Source of the DNA: Undaria pinnatifida
Lineage: Eukaryota; Sar; Phaeophyceae; Laminariales; Alariaceae
NCBI GenBank assembly: GCA_012845835.1
Contig: JABAKD010000016.1
Coordinates: 25,224,553-25,288,552, forward strand
DNA length: 64,000 nt
Direction of reading: 5' to 3'
Below are positions 35,475 through 45,809 of the stretch, one piece after another; position 1 is the first letter of the stretch, and the number at the start of each line of letters is the position of its first letter. Made by a program: the position numbers and the translations under genes. The notes beneath the pieces are model-generated. The model searched no databases. It saw only the letters and a list, made by a program, of their open reading frames with translations, and was not told where the DNA came from.

Positions 35475-36160
35475 CTTCTGAAATACGGCGTCCCTCGACA
35501 CCTCGACGCCGCCGATCGATAGGTCTTCGCACAAAATGGGATATATGTATACGTACTTTGTTTTCAATTGTATCCTTGATTGTGTCAAGCAGCCATGTAA
35601 CGCTCGTGGAAGAAAATCGCTGGCTTTGAGGGTGGGGCTATCGTAGAACCAGTTAAAGTTTCTCTTCAAAAATCTCGCCGGTTGACATGGCTTCATGTCG
35701 ACATTTTGATGCAAACCGACTTGGCATCCTGTCGCCTTCGAACCTCCACTGCCACGGGGCCAGCAGTGCAGTCTTTCCATTGATGCCAAGTCCTCGTTCG
35801 TTTCGCCTAGTAGAGGCGAAGAAGGTTCTCTATAATACTTGTTCCTGTATTTTTGGGTGATATAAGCCAACTTGTACTTGACGGGGCGCATTTAACAACG
35901 AACGGTGTGTTTCGCCTATCCTTACCTTTTTTGTTGTATACGACGTTTTTCTTACGTGAAAAATTACTTTTATGATCATAAAACTCTTGGCACTACTACA
36001 AAACAGTGAGAAATCAACACAGCTACACCTTGACTTGTAAAAGTGCTGCCCTGCCCCACCCAAAGCATGGGCGCCCGGCAAGCCGGTGCCCATGCGGAGC
36101 CCTGGTAATTTATTTACCTTTCGAGCCACCCACACCATCAACTACTACTTCTTCTAGCAT
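35475..36160 (-). CDS. Putative three-exon gene fragment, unknown protein
   Basis: Three stretches on the minus strand join with matching phases. 36160-36118 is MLEEVVVDGVGGSK, donor GTAAAT, phase 1. 36101-36029 is LRMGTGLPGAHALGG..., acceptor TACCAG, donor GTGTAG, phase 2. 35844-35475 is NKYYREPSSPLLGETNEDLA, then an ERLHCWPRGSGG segment and IGGVEVSRDAVFQK, acceptor TACAG, donor GTAGGA. The third exon is a 123-codon open frame with balanced, protein-like composition. I do not recognise the family, and the true start and following exons are not located. The weak GTGTAG donor and lack of homology leave this open to being chance. Confidence 0.35.
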
Positions 36161-36184
36161 TATGGGTGCAGTAAGGTCCTAATT

Positions 36185-36490
36185 ATGCCACCTATTCCCT
36201 TTATCGACGCTCCCCGCCCCCTGACCCACCATACGACTACAACAGGATACGCGCAGTAAATTTTCCACAGCTGTCAGATTTAGTCCCTCTTGAAAGCGGG
36301 TTGTACAGTTCCCACGCGCAGATATTTTATCATCACCCTGTTGACCCTGGTGAAAGCTACACTGTACTGTAGGGGAGTCGCTGTCCAATATTTTGAAACA
36401 ATTAACACCCAGTAGTACGCGCGATCGGGAGTAGCACTCACAGGTTGCGTAGATGCTTCGACGAAACATTTTTATGGCACAGACAGCTGC
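36185..36490 (-). repeat. C/G-tract repeat, diverged terminal unit
   Basis: CACAGCTGTCAGATTTAGTC, CTGTTGACCCTGGTGAAAGC, GGGGAGTCGCTG, CGCGCGATCGGGAGTAGCA; no homopolymer tract. Confidence 0.6.
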
Positions 36491-37530
36491 CCGATGTGAA
36501 TCTTGATTTTTTGCAGTTAAACAACAATAGTATTAGACAAGGCATTATCGCCTCGTTTTCGTGCCAATGGCGTATACGTTATCCTCCTGATCGTGGCGTT
36601 CGCGCAGGCTTATAATGAACGGGGCCAGCGGAACGTAAAGAACAGAGTGCATCAGGCTGTATTGGTACGTGAGAGAGGGCCAGTACTGGTATTCCGGTTG
36701 CGGTTATAGGTCATTTCCATGCTTTGCTCATCTCATCAATTATTTTCGTGTATCTTTCAATTTACCTTATACCTCTGTATATACACCGCTTATTATCGTA
36801 AATCAAACCTGAAGTATAGTCAGCAAGCAGGCTCTCTTCCCCCCTTTCCACAACGGTGTGCGCTATCCTTCAGACCTCGGGAATCATCAAGGCGTTATTT
36901 TCTCCTTGGCTCGCGTCGAATTGCGATAAAAACCATGCAATAAAGCGCTCTCGGCAGTTGGCGTTTCCAGAAACTATAAACGTCATGGACACGACGATTG
37001 GACCCCCGGACTCTCACCTCATATTATACACTGCTGTTCTACCAATCCACCACCAAGGCGAAATTACTGTCGTCTGTATATGTATATATATCGTATGAAT
37101 GCCATGGGTACTATACAAAGCGCACGCGTTGATGACGGTTACAACGATCTTCTTGCGCGAGATCTCAGTTTGACCTTTACATCTGTCTGGTACTCACCAG
37201 TACGATGAGCGGCGAACTCTTCTTGCTGCCTTTTGAACTCTGCTGGTATTCCTGAGTCGTCGTCCTGGTCCCGAGTTGAGTCGGATAAATGTACGGCGGC
37301 AATGGAGAGCCAGGAAAATTCAAGATGAAGAGTGGAAGGAGTGCGGCGGTAGCGGCCGGTGGGTCTGTGTGTCATATCCACCGAAAAGGCTGTCCAATAT
37401 ACCACGCCTCCTTGCCCACGAACGCCTCGCACAAAAATGAAGCACATGTGTTGTTGACAACCTACAGAGCAGAAACCAAGACATGTCTACCAATACCATA
37501 TGAAATTCAAAATGAAGTGCATCATATAAT
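36491..37530. other. No recognised gene or repeat
   Basis: Short frames only; no family resemblance on either strand. Confidence 0.3.
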
Positions 37531-37534
37531 TTAT

Positions 37535-38304
37535 CCGCCACATTAATAAACACTTCACGTACAGGATATCACCTCATTATCTTTCGAGAGCCATCCATGC
37601 CGCTGTGTTTCCCCCCCCCCCCCCCCGCCCCCCCCCCCCCCTCCAACGCCCCCTCTTTCCCGACCACCTGCACGATCGCCTGGACCTAGCACCACGCGTA
37701 TAACAAGCTGATACATATCTTTGATCTCACAGCCGAAGTGTATTTGAATATTATTTGTCACCTAAACCCCTTAAATAATCTTCCCCCCCCCCCCCCCCCC
37801 CCCCCCCTCTTGCTCTCCCTTACTCAAACGCCCCACCAAATATCGAAATCCGCCACATAAATAAACACTTCACGCACAGGATATCTTTCGAGAGCCATCC
37901 ATGCCGCTGTGTCCCCCCCCCCCCCCCCCCCCCCCCCCCCACCTCGAACGCCCCCTTCTTCCCCCCCAACCCATCCCAACCCCACCCCCTCGAACACTCC
38001 ACCCTCTCTTTACTCACTGATTGTACGACTTACCCCAGGATATACATGATCAACTGATGTATTATTTCCGAAAATGTCACATTTATCCCCTCAAAATAAT
38101 GTATAGTTTCCAGACACATATCGAGCTCCCCCCCCCCCCCCCCCCGCCCCAACCCCCCTCCCCCCCCCCCGCCCCAACCCCCCTCCCCCCCCCCCCGCCC
38201 CAACCCCCCTCCCCCCCCCCCGCCCCCAATAATATACTGGTGCCAAAACCGTCAGATTTATCCCCTCGAAAGGATTTATAGCTTACATGCACAAATTGCC
38301 CCTT

Positions 38305-38335
<31 letters not shown>

Positions 38336-38655
38336 CGCCCCCCTCCAAACCCGCTCGCTTTTGATCAAAACCGGGGCCCCCCCCTTTTTCTTTTCTTTTT
38401 TTTTTTTTTTTTGTACACAGCTGTCAGATTTTGTCCCCCTCAGAAACGGGTTTTATAGTTTCCGCGCACAGACTGACTAAAATCATCCTGTTGACCCTGA
38501 TAGCTACACTGTAGCTGTAAGGGGAGTCGCCGACCTATATCCTTAATGAGGACACACAACTCGTAATGCGCGCGATCGGAGTATCACACACAGCTTGCAA
38601 AGATGAGTTTCGACGAAATCTTCGATCTCACAGCTGGAGTGTATTTTAATTTTTA
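37535..38655 (-). repeat. C/G-tract composite repeat, near-complete copy
   Basis: In plus-strand order: CATCCATGCCGCTGTG + poly-C; GATCTCACAGCCGAAGTG + poly-C; a second CATGCCGCTGTG + poly-C; GTACGACTTACCCCAGGATA; three poly-C blocks separated by CGCCCCAACCCCCCT; CCGTCAGATTTATCCCC; poly-C; then the terminal unit ending CTCACAGCTGGAGTGTATTT. Inside, CGCCCCAACCCCCCTCCCCC is itself repeated in tandem (about 38136-38225). Confidence 0.8.
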
Positions 38656-38950
38656 TAATAATTGTGTGGGTTGTGACTACAAATCGCGTCACTGCAGGAG
38701 GTATCTCCGCGAAGACTGGTGTATGTAATGGATGTGGATAGGCAAAAACATTGGTTTGATGAATTAAGAAGAAAACATGCATTGACGATGCGAAGAATTG
38801 GCACAGGAAAAAGAGGGTTGTCGGTCGGTGTTGGTGGGTCCAATGCACCGCATCACGTAGCTTTGTCGCATTGTGTTCGTGTTTGTGATGTCATGTGCAA
38901 TGGATGGGGAGAGCACTAAGGCGACACAGAGTAATGTAACTTTCTCTTGT

Positions 38951-39381
38951 ATGGAACCTGGTCTCTCACGGGGTCCCGGAGTCGAAGTGGAGAGGGTGGT
39001 CCCGGAGGTCTGGTACTCGTCGCGGATGGTCGGTAGTCGGAGCGGAGAGGTCGTCGCAGAGCTGAAGTCGAAGCGGAGAGGGCGTCGCGGTGCTGAGGTC
39101 CCTTGACGATCGTTCTCAACAGCGAACGCGACTGATAACCTTTCTTTCTTATATGTAGCAAGGAGATGCTAAGCCAGAGCTAGAGTGACGGTAGGCATAT
39201 GCCCTTCGTCATGCGGCGGGATCACCTTTCGGTGGCTGACCTTTCGGGGACGGGTCAACGCCGTCTATGACGGGTGACGCCGTTCGCGACCCGGGATCGT
39301 GTATTGCCTGACCGGTGACGTGTCCTCTCGCGCATGCGTGTACGCGATCTACGATAGGTATCTACGACCCTGTCTTCCACA
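38951..39381 (-). repeat. 3' LTR (431 bp) of the Ty3/gypsy element
   Basis: Same length and sequence as the other LTR by eye, which points to a recent insertion. Confidence 0.92.
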
Positions 39382-39393
39382 TCACCCCCCTCT
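39382..39393 (-). promoter_or_regulatory. Putative polypurine tract
   Basis: AGAGGGGGGTGA on the minus strand, directly abutting the 3' LTR, the expected position for plus-strand priming. Confidence 0.7.
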
Positions 39394-40161
39394 GTATTCG
39401 CTGCAAGCCCATCTTAGCTAAGGATGGTTTTGTAGCGGTCATCGGGAGGATGACAATTTTAGGAAACGGGGTGTCGATTTATCGGATCGAGACACAGCAG
39501 CTGTTATATGCGTGCATCCACTCCTTATAACTGACGTGTTTAGCAAACACGGGTGTGAAACACCGGGCCAGCGAAGATGTTTACATTTTCGAGCTTGCAT
39601 GCTGACAGCGTGTACTGGAGTTGTATGGGGTTTCCAAATATTATCTCAACGCACGTATTCCGTGTGGCCACACGTACTGGTGCGCCCCTCGTGGTTGCTG
39701 TTCTGGGAACCACGGGCAGCGAAATTGTTTAGTGATTTCTCCTTTGTGGGCGGGTCCGCCTAGATATTTTCACTCGGAGTCAGCTCAGTTGATCTAGGTG
39801 CATCAACGTGTGACTTCGTTTTAGGTGGGGTGGAGTCGCGTGAAGCTCCTTTCCCCTGTGTGTTTAGTGTTCGAACAATTTTGTTTGTGGCTAGACGGTG
39901 GTATTGCTGTTTTGTCCCGTTTGGAACGGAGTGCCGGGCACGGGCGTGAATTGTCACGCTTCTTACAGTCCTCTCCGTTGGGTACAACAATTTTCTTAAC
40001 GTCTCCTTGCCCCCGGCTATTCCCACCGGAATGCCGGGTAGAGTGCCCGTCAGATCATGGTCGACACGAGTGTGTACTGCCATGCCTGCTGGTGCTACTC
40101 TCATCACCGTTGTTGACTCTTGTGCTTACAGCTGAGTCAACTGTGTTAGCCAGCTTGTTCG
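39394..40161 (-). other. Non-coding 3' region of the LTR element
   Basis: About 0.77 kb between pol and the polypurine tract. It contains CGAGCTTGCATGCTGACAGC near 39591, resembling part of the tRNA-related repeat at 33.5-33.9 kb. No env-like frame. Confidence 0.5.
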
Positions 40162-42616
40162 TTATTCGGTTACGCCGCGGAGCATCTGAGAATCTATTTT
40201 GCGCTGTCTCAGTTCGTGCTCGTCCCTGCCTACTATACGCTTCCGTTTCCCGAGAGAAGGGAGGGGGGGCGAAGAAGGCGAGGTTATCGCGAGTTGCAAA
40301 CCCTTTTGGGCTCGGTATGCGGCGATCAATTCGTGACATTGGGGTATTTCGTCCGCGCGATACTCGAGGTCGGATTCAGGGCCGTAACCTCGGAGTCTTA
40401 GGCGGTACTTGTAGTTGTGGGGGCTTGGTCTGCCGGGTCCCCTTTTATGATCTACTACCCTGTCTACGAAGTAGGACTCAATTTTGGGTTGAGCCGCGTC
40501 TGGATGGTCCAACTCGGGTAGGGGAATGGGCTTCCCTAAAAACAATTCCGCCAGCTTCTCAAATTGAGGTGCGGGTGGTGTTTCCCGTTGATGGTAGGGC
40601 TTTATATGGGCTAGGTGGACTGACAATTCTCGGGTGTCGTTCGTTAGTCGTACTCTATACACCACTGGTGATAATTGTGAGCAGACGACATACGGTCCTC
40701 GCCATGGTAATAGCAGCTTTGGGTTGGGCCCATCCGAATCCTGGTACGGTCTGTACACGAGTACTTCCTGTCCAGGTTTGAACACCGGGTACGGTTTAAG
40801 TTTGCTATTTTGTTCTGCCTGCTTGTCTGCACGCTCGGTTAAGTTTCGGCGTGCGAGCTCAAAGGCGATTTGCAAATTGTCCCGTGTGTTTTGTGCGAGT
40901 TCGTCGGTGTCTGCTGTTCTTCCTACATGGGGAATACCGAGGATTATATCGACTGGGAGTCGGGGTTGTCGTCCGAACATTAAGAAGAATGGTGTCTCAT
41001 GCATCGTTGCACTAAAGCTAGTGTTGTGCGCTAGCTGTACGAACGGTAAGAGAGTGGCCCAGTTGCTTTGATCGATTGCACTGTGCATTGCTAGCATGCT
41101 GTGCATCGTTGAGTGTACCCGTTCGGACACTGAATTACCCTGCGGCCGGTACGGCGTTGTGCGGGTCTTTTTGTATCCGAGTATTTGTTGCAGCTGGTAT
41201 ATCACCTTATTCTCGAATTCGGGGCCTTGATCACTATGCAAGGTTTCTGGTGGGCCGAAAATGCTGATTATTCTCTCGATTATGGCATTGGCTACTGTTT
41301 CGGCCGTTTTATTACGTACCGGCAGCAGTACCGCAAACCTCGTCAGGTGGTCCATCATGGAGAGAACGTATTTGCATTCGATCCCTGCGGCTGAAGTTGA
41401 TACCGATTTGTACTCTACTAAGTCAACCGATATTCGTTGAAATGGCCGCTCGACAGGTAAATGGCCTGTCGGGAGCTTGGGTCTGTTGTGTGCTGTTTTT
41501 CGTCGTTGACAAGCTTGGCATTTTTCGCACCACTCTCGTACGTCGCGGCTGATGGTGGGCCACCAATATTTCTGGCGGATTTTTTCATAAGTCGGGCGAG
41601 ATGCGAGGTGTCCTCCGGATAGAACGTGATCGTGGTAGGCGTGCAGAATTAATCCAACAAGGGCCTCCGGTACTACGAGTTGATCGCGGAAGGTGCTTCG
41701 TTTTCGAAGATATCCCGGAAGGTACGATTTAAACAACAGCCCGTCCTGCAATGAATAGTAAGACATGGTTGTTTTCGTTTCTTTTTCGGGTAATGGTGCG
41801 TCTGCGTGCTGTATGTAATCGATGTACTGCCCGTACTCTACTCTTTGTGCTGAGCGGAGTTTTTCTTGATCGACGGACATGAAAACATTTGTCGCGCTCA
41901 CGAATACTGATTTCACACTAAAGAGCTCTCTATCGCTGCGTACTGGTTCTAGGTTATCCAGTTTATCGGCGGAGATCTGATATGGCCGGGGGACACGAGC
42001 TGTTTGTAGCTTAGGATCATCTGGTACGTTGCGGCAAATGGGCGCGAGGGACGGCACAGCTACTTCTTGCTGGTGCTCGAACGCAAACATTCGTGAAAGC
42101 GTGTCCGGTACGACGTGCAGTTTGCCTGGTTTGTGTTGGACGGTGAAGTCAAAAGACTGTAATGCTATTGCCCAGCGTGTTAACATGTTCGATGTATCTT
42201 GCATTGAGTATAGGTATCGCAGGGCCGCGTGATCTGTCACACACACAAAATGTCGTCCCCATAAATAAGGTCGCCAGTGCTGGATGGCCAAGACCACAGC
42301 ATAACATTCTTTGAGCGTAGCGGAGTAGTGGCGCTGGCTGTCGTTGAAGCGTTGACTAAAGTATGCGATTATAACGAGGTCATCGTCTTTCTGCTGGGCG
42401 AGGAAGGCACCTGCACCTGCTTCTGAAGCGTCAACGTGTATCGCAAAGTCTTTAGAAAAATCGGGAAATTGAAGTACGGGCGCCTGAGTGAGTAATTGTT
42501 TCACTGTTGCGTACGCCTGATCGTGTTCTGGTCTCCAACGTTTAGCGACTTCTTTGGCGGCCTCTTTTTTCGTGAGGGCTACCAGGGGTGCTAAGATACC
42601 GGCTAAGTTAGGTATA
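40162..42616 (-). CDS. pol: Pol part 2: RNase H, integrase, chromodomain
   Basis: Takes over from part 1 by a -1 change near 42611-42616. RNase H has HVDASEAGAGAFLA, TLKECYAVVLA and TDHAALRYL. The integrase has an HHCC zinc-binding region (HDHVLSGGH, then CEKCQAC), catalytic D in ISVDLVEY, D in LHSDQGPEFE and E in GNSVSERVHS. WRGPYVV marks the GPY/F module. The C-terminus has a chromodomain: YFVDRVVDHKRG, YKYRLRLRGYGPESDLEY and CHELIAAY, which normally directs integration to particular chromatin. It ends at TAA (40162). Confidence 0.9.
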
Positions 42617-44882
42617 ACTTGCGTACAAAGTTAACCATTCCTAGCACTGACCGCAACTCCTTTATGGTTTTAGGCGTCGGCAAGTCAACTATAGCTTTTA
42701 CGCGATCCTCACCGATCCGAATACCGTCGGCCGTCAGTATGTGTCCTAAGTATTTAACTTCTCGGGGGCCAAACTGTACTTTCGATGGTTTGAGGGTGAG
42801 GCCGGCTGCTTGCAAGGCTTTGAACATATTTTCGAGTAGCTGTAAGTGGCCTGTCCAGGTAGATGAACAACATATACAGTCGTCCATATAAACCAAGAGC
42901 CCACTTTTTGGACCAAAATGTGCAAAAGCTAGTGACATGATTCGCGAGAACAGAAACGGCGCGTTAGCTATACCGAAGGGTAGGCGTTTGAAAACCCACT
43001 TTCCGTTCTGCGTGACAAAAGCAGTTTTATCTTGTTCGCTCTCTGCTACTGGTATTTGGTGGTAAGCATTTTGTACGTCACACACAGTTATATAACGTGC
43101 TCCTCCGACCGTGTCAAGGTGGCTTTCTAAGTTAGGCATAGGCCACGATTTTTTGATCAGATTCTTATTTATGGTCGACCTGTAATCTACGCAGAACCGT
43201 GGAGTGCCGTCTGATTTTGCGACAATAGTTACTGCGGAACCCCAGGGACTAGGGCGCTGTTCAATAATTCCTTCTTGTTCCATCTGGTTCACGCACTTGT
43301 CGATAGTTTCCTGTACGCGAGGGTTTGCACGGTACGGGGTTCTATTTACAGGCCGTGTCCCTGGTTCAAGAGGAAACGTTGCTTCGGCCAGGGTACATTT
43401 ACCTAGCTCTTGAGGCGACAAGGAAAAAACGCTGCGATATTTCGTGCATAGAGTCAGTACTTGTTCGCATTCGGCAGGTGTAAACGTGGTTTTATCAAAT
43501 GCTCGAGTAAGTGCTGCACGAAGCTCGTTACGCGTGGATTCCGTTGTCTTGCTGTCTGTTTGAATTGCACTGGTCGTTTTGTTCAGGGCTACCGATACGG
43601 GCGCAATGTGACCTAGTAAGGTATTGCGTTTCAAGTATACGTATTGGTGGGACGGGTTCGCGATCTGGACTACTGCTGTTTTATCAGCGGCCGACCAGTG
43701 ACTCACTGTACGAGCCACTATCATATTTTGAAAAGCTTCAGGTACGGCGGACGATTCGATGTCTTCGAACGTGACGATGAGTGGTTCAATGAGTGCAGCA
43801 GTGGTTTCTGTGGGTGCTGTCGCTGACACTACTTGTACTGCCATCTCACTCTCGGGGGGGATGCAGCATTTGTGTCGCAACAAGACAGGCACCGACTCTA
43901 CATCAGTGTTAACTGTGACCACGGAGCACTGAGCTGTCGCAGTGTTCTCGGGGCGCGCTGTAAAGTCTACTCTACGATGAGATGCTTTGATCGTCACTTG
44001 AGAGGTTTTGAATGACAATTGCTCTGTACTCCAGTCGAGGACACCTCCGAAGGCGCCCATGATGGTGTTATCGAGTAGCATGATGTCTGGCCCTAAAGAG
44101 GGCAATACGAGCGCTTCGACTGGTAGGGTAATATCTCCTAGCGTAAGTTGAAAGCGAACATATCCTAAAATTTTGAGAGGCGACCCATCAGCACTGCTGA
44201 GGTTGATCGCTCCCGGGGGCACTGCAAAAATTTGAGTGTCTTTCATTGTGGGATGTGTCTGTACAAAGTGAACAGATATGCATGGTACATCGGTCGCGGT
44301 GTCAATCGTGACATTGTGCGCCGGATAATCATTAACTCTGGCGTTTACTCGTACGCGCTTTGACGTAGAGCTGAGAGCTGTGGGATATCTGGGATACCCA
44401 CTCATGGCAGACGCGTGGAAAGCATCAAAGTGCGTTTCCTGGTTAGCGTTGCATGATAATAAAACATGATGTTTAATTTTCTCATTTAATTTGCGGGACG
44501 CAGCAGAAACATACAACGCTTGTGGTACCATGGAAGGTGAAAACGTATCATTCCGACGTTGACTACTCTTCTCGACTCTGCTTGCTGCTTCTACGGCTGG
44601 TCCAACTCCACGCGGTACTGCTAGAACACTCGGAACCTGCTGCTTATTTTCTAAGTCTGTTACAGTATTCGACTGGTTGTCTGCATGTACTTGTTTCGCA
44701 TGGGTACTCGCCAGAGGGGTGGAGCTCTTTGTTCGGCCACACTTATCCCTCCTCTTACTACTAGGTCTACCGGCACTTGCCACGGCTACGCTAGCTGATC
44801 GTGCTATCGTTTCTACCGCGGGTTTGATGATCCTAGTTTGCCTACTCCCCGAACCGGTTTGAGGTAACCGGCGCGGGCCCCG
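42603..44882 (-). CDS. pol: Pol part 1: protease and reverse transcriptase
   Basis: In the same frame as the capsid segment, immediately after its UGA; 99 nt later a GTG is the first near-start codon, and no ATG supports independent initiation. It contains a retropepsin-like aspartic protease (NVTIDTATD, about residue 160 counted from 44783; LLDNTIMGAFGG downstream), with Ala instead of the usual Gly in D-T/S-G. The reverse transcriptase follows: motif VCDVQNAYHQI, FKRLPFGIANAPFLFSR, catalytic VYMDD near residue 633, and KVQFGPREVKYLGH. The frame stops at TAG (42605-42603) just after the RT thumb-like FVRKL, while homology continues in the next frame. Active-site residues are intact. Confidence 0.9.
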   Translation of the reverse strand, partial: RGPRRLPQTGSGSRQTRIIKPAVETIARSASVAVASAGRPSSKRRDKCGRTKSSTPLASTHAKQVHADNQSNTVTDLENKQQVPSVLAVPRGVGPAVEAASRVEKSSQRRNDTFSPSMVPQALYVSAASRKLNEKIKHHVLLSCNANQETHFDAFHASAMSGYPRYPTALSSTSKRVRVNARVNDYPAHNVTIDTATDVPCISVHFVQTHPTMKDTQIFAVPPGAINLSSADGSPLKILGYVRFQLTLGDITLPVEALVLPSLGPDIMLLDNTIMGAFGGVLDWSTEQLSFKTSQVTIKASHRRVDFTARPENTATAQCSVVTVNTDVESVPVLLRHKCCIPPESEMAVQVVSATAPTETTAALIEPLIVTFEDIESSAVPEAFQNMIVARTVSHWSAADKTAVVQIANPSHQYVYLKRNTLLGHIAPVSVALNKTTSAIQTDSKTTESTRNELRAALTRAFDKTTFTPAECEQVLTLCTKYRSVFSLSPQELGKCTLAEATFPLEPGTRPVNRTPYRANPRVQETIDKCVNQMEQEGIIEQRPSPWGSAVTIVAKSDGTPRFCVDYRSTINKNLIKKSWPMPNLESHLDTVGGARYITVCDVQNAYHQIPVAESEQDKTAFVTQNGKWVFKRLPFGIANAPFLFSRIMSLAFAHFGPKSGLLVYMDDCICCSSTWTGHLQLLENMFKALQAAGLTLKPSKVQFGPREVKYLGHILTADGIRIGEDRVKAIVDLPTPKTIKELRSVLGMVNFVRKLYLT

Positions 44883-45809
44883 TCACGGTTTTTTGGTGAC
44901 TACGATGCCGTCGCGCTCGTGCGTTTTGGCGAGCCTGCCGTCTGGGCGCGAGTGCGAGTTTCGGTGGCGGCACATCGGGTAGTCGCATTCGTCGCCCGAC
45001 GCTACTTTCGGCTTCCTACTCCTACCCGCATCGCTACCCGGCGACCTGCCTCGCTTGTCGGTCGAGCCATAAGTCGCTGGTTCGAAGGTCACCCTTCGCT
45101 CTCGGCCTCGCGCCGCCGTCAGGTTGGACGAGATGGCTTTCTCAAGTTTTGCCATCGACGTTATTAGCTGTCGGTTGGGTCCGGGAGATGTGCCAGCGAC
45201 GGCCGAAGCATATGTGGTCGGGGAGGGGGTGGGGGCCGCGCGTAAGGCGTTGGTCTCATGTTTCTTGGCGCGAGTCCGTGAGGCTTGGTATGTGAGAGAG
45301 GGGTCTTCGCGAATGAGTTCTAGACGTACGTGCGGAATTAGGCCGGCTTCGAAAGATGCCATGAGCGATGTTTGCCATGCATGTTGGTATGGCGAGACGT
45401 TGACAGGAGCGGTTCGTTTGGCTTCGGCTAGGAGGCGCGCGTATGCTTGAGTTACACGCAGTCCGTAAGAGTCGACGGATTCACTACTGCCTTGCTTTAG
45501 GGTAGAGACGGTGCGAGCGAGGAGGACGATGCGGTTCACGGGGCTAAACAGATTTGTGAAAGCATTCACCCACTCCTTCCAGTTGCGTGGTGCTCTGACG
45601 TCTACCGCTTCCGTGTTCAGTTGGGCCAGCTCTTTGTCTGTGCGCCACTCTAACGTACCACACTGGATTTGGTTCATGGTGCTAGCTGCGTGGTCGGCTA
45701 CCAAGTATGCCAGGTATCTCACGGCGTGGCGATCGATAACCGAGTCCGAGGCGCCGTCAGGGACGTGCAAGCGAATATGAGCGTGAAAGAGCGCCATGAT
45801 TTCGGGCAC
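44883..45809 (-). CDS. gag: Gag, capsid and C-terminal cysteine/histidine motif
   Basis: Continues capsid-type sequence (EIMALFHAHIRLHV, then WKEWVNAFTNLFSP and a helical region typical of the Ty3 Gag capsid). The frame is -1 relative to the N-terminal part. It has no ATG at its start and is closed upstream by TGA, so it needs a frame change from the preceding segment. The C-terminus is basic and carries CDYPMCRHRNSHSRPDGRLA, then KTHERDGIVVTKKP, instead of the usual CCHC knuckle. It ends at UGA (44885-44883) followed by CGG. Pol continues in exactly this frame. Confidence 0.8.
   Translation of the reverse strand: MPEIMALFHAHIRLHVPDGASDSVIDRHAVRYLAYLVADHAASTMNQIQCGTLEWRTDKELAQLNTEAVDVRAPRNWKEWVNAFTNLFSPVNRIVLLARTVSTLKQGSSESVDSYGLRVTQAYARLLAEAKRTAPVNVSPYQHAWQTSLMASFEAGLIPHVRLELIREDPSLTYQASRTRAKKHETNALRAAPTPSPTTYASAVAGTSPGPNRQLITSMAKLEKAISSNLTAARGRERRVTFEPATYGSTDKRGRSPGSDAGRSRKPKVASGDECDYPMCRHRNSHSRPDGRLAKTHERDGIVVTKKP

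Noticed and set aside
39825-40781. 318-codon plus-strand open frame
   Set aside because: It lies antisense to the integrase/chromodomain end of pol and its 3' region. It is a shadow of the real coding strand.
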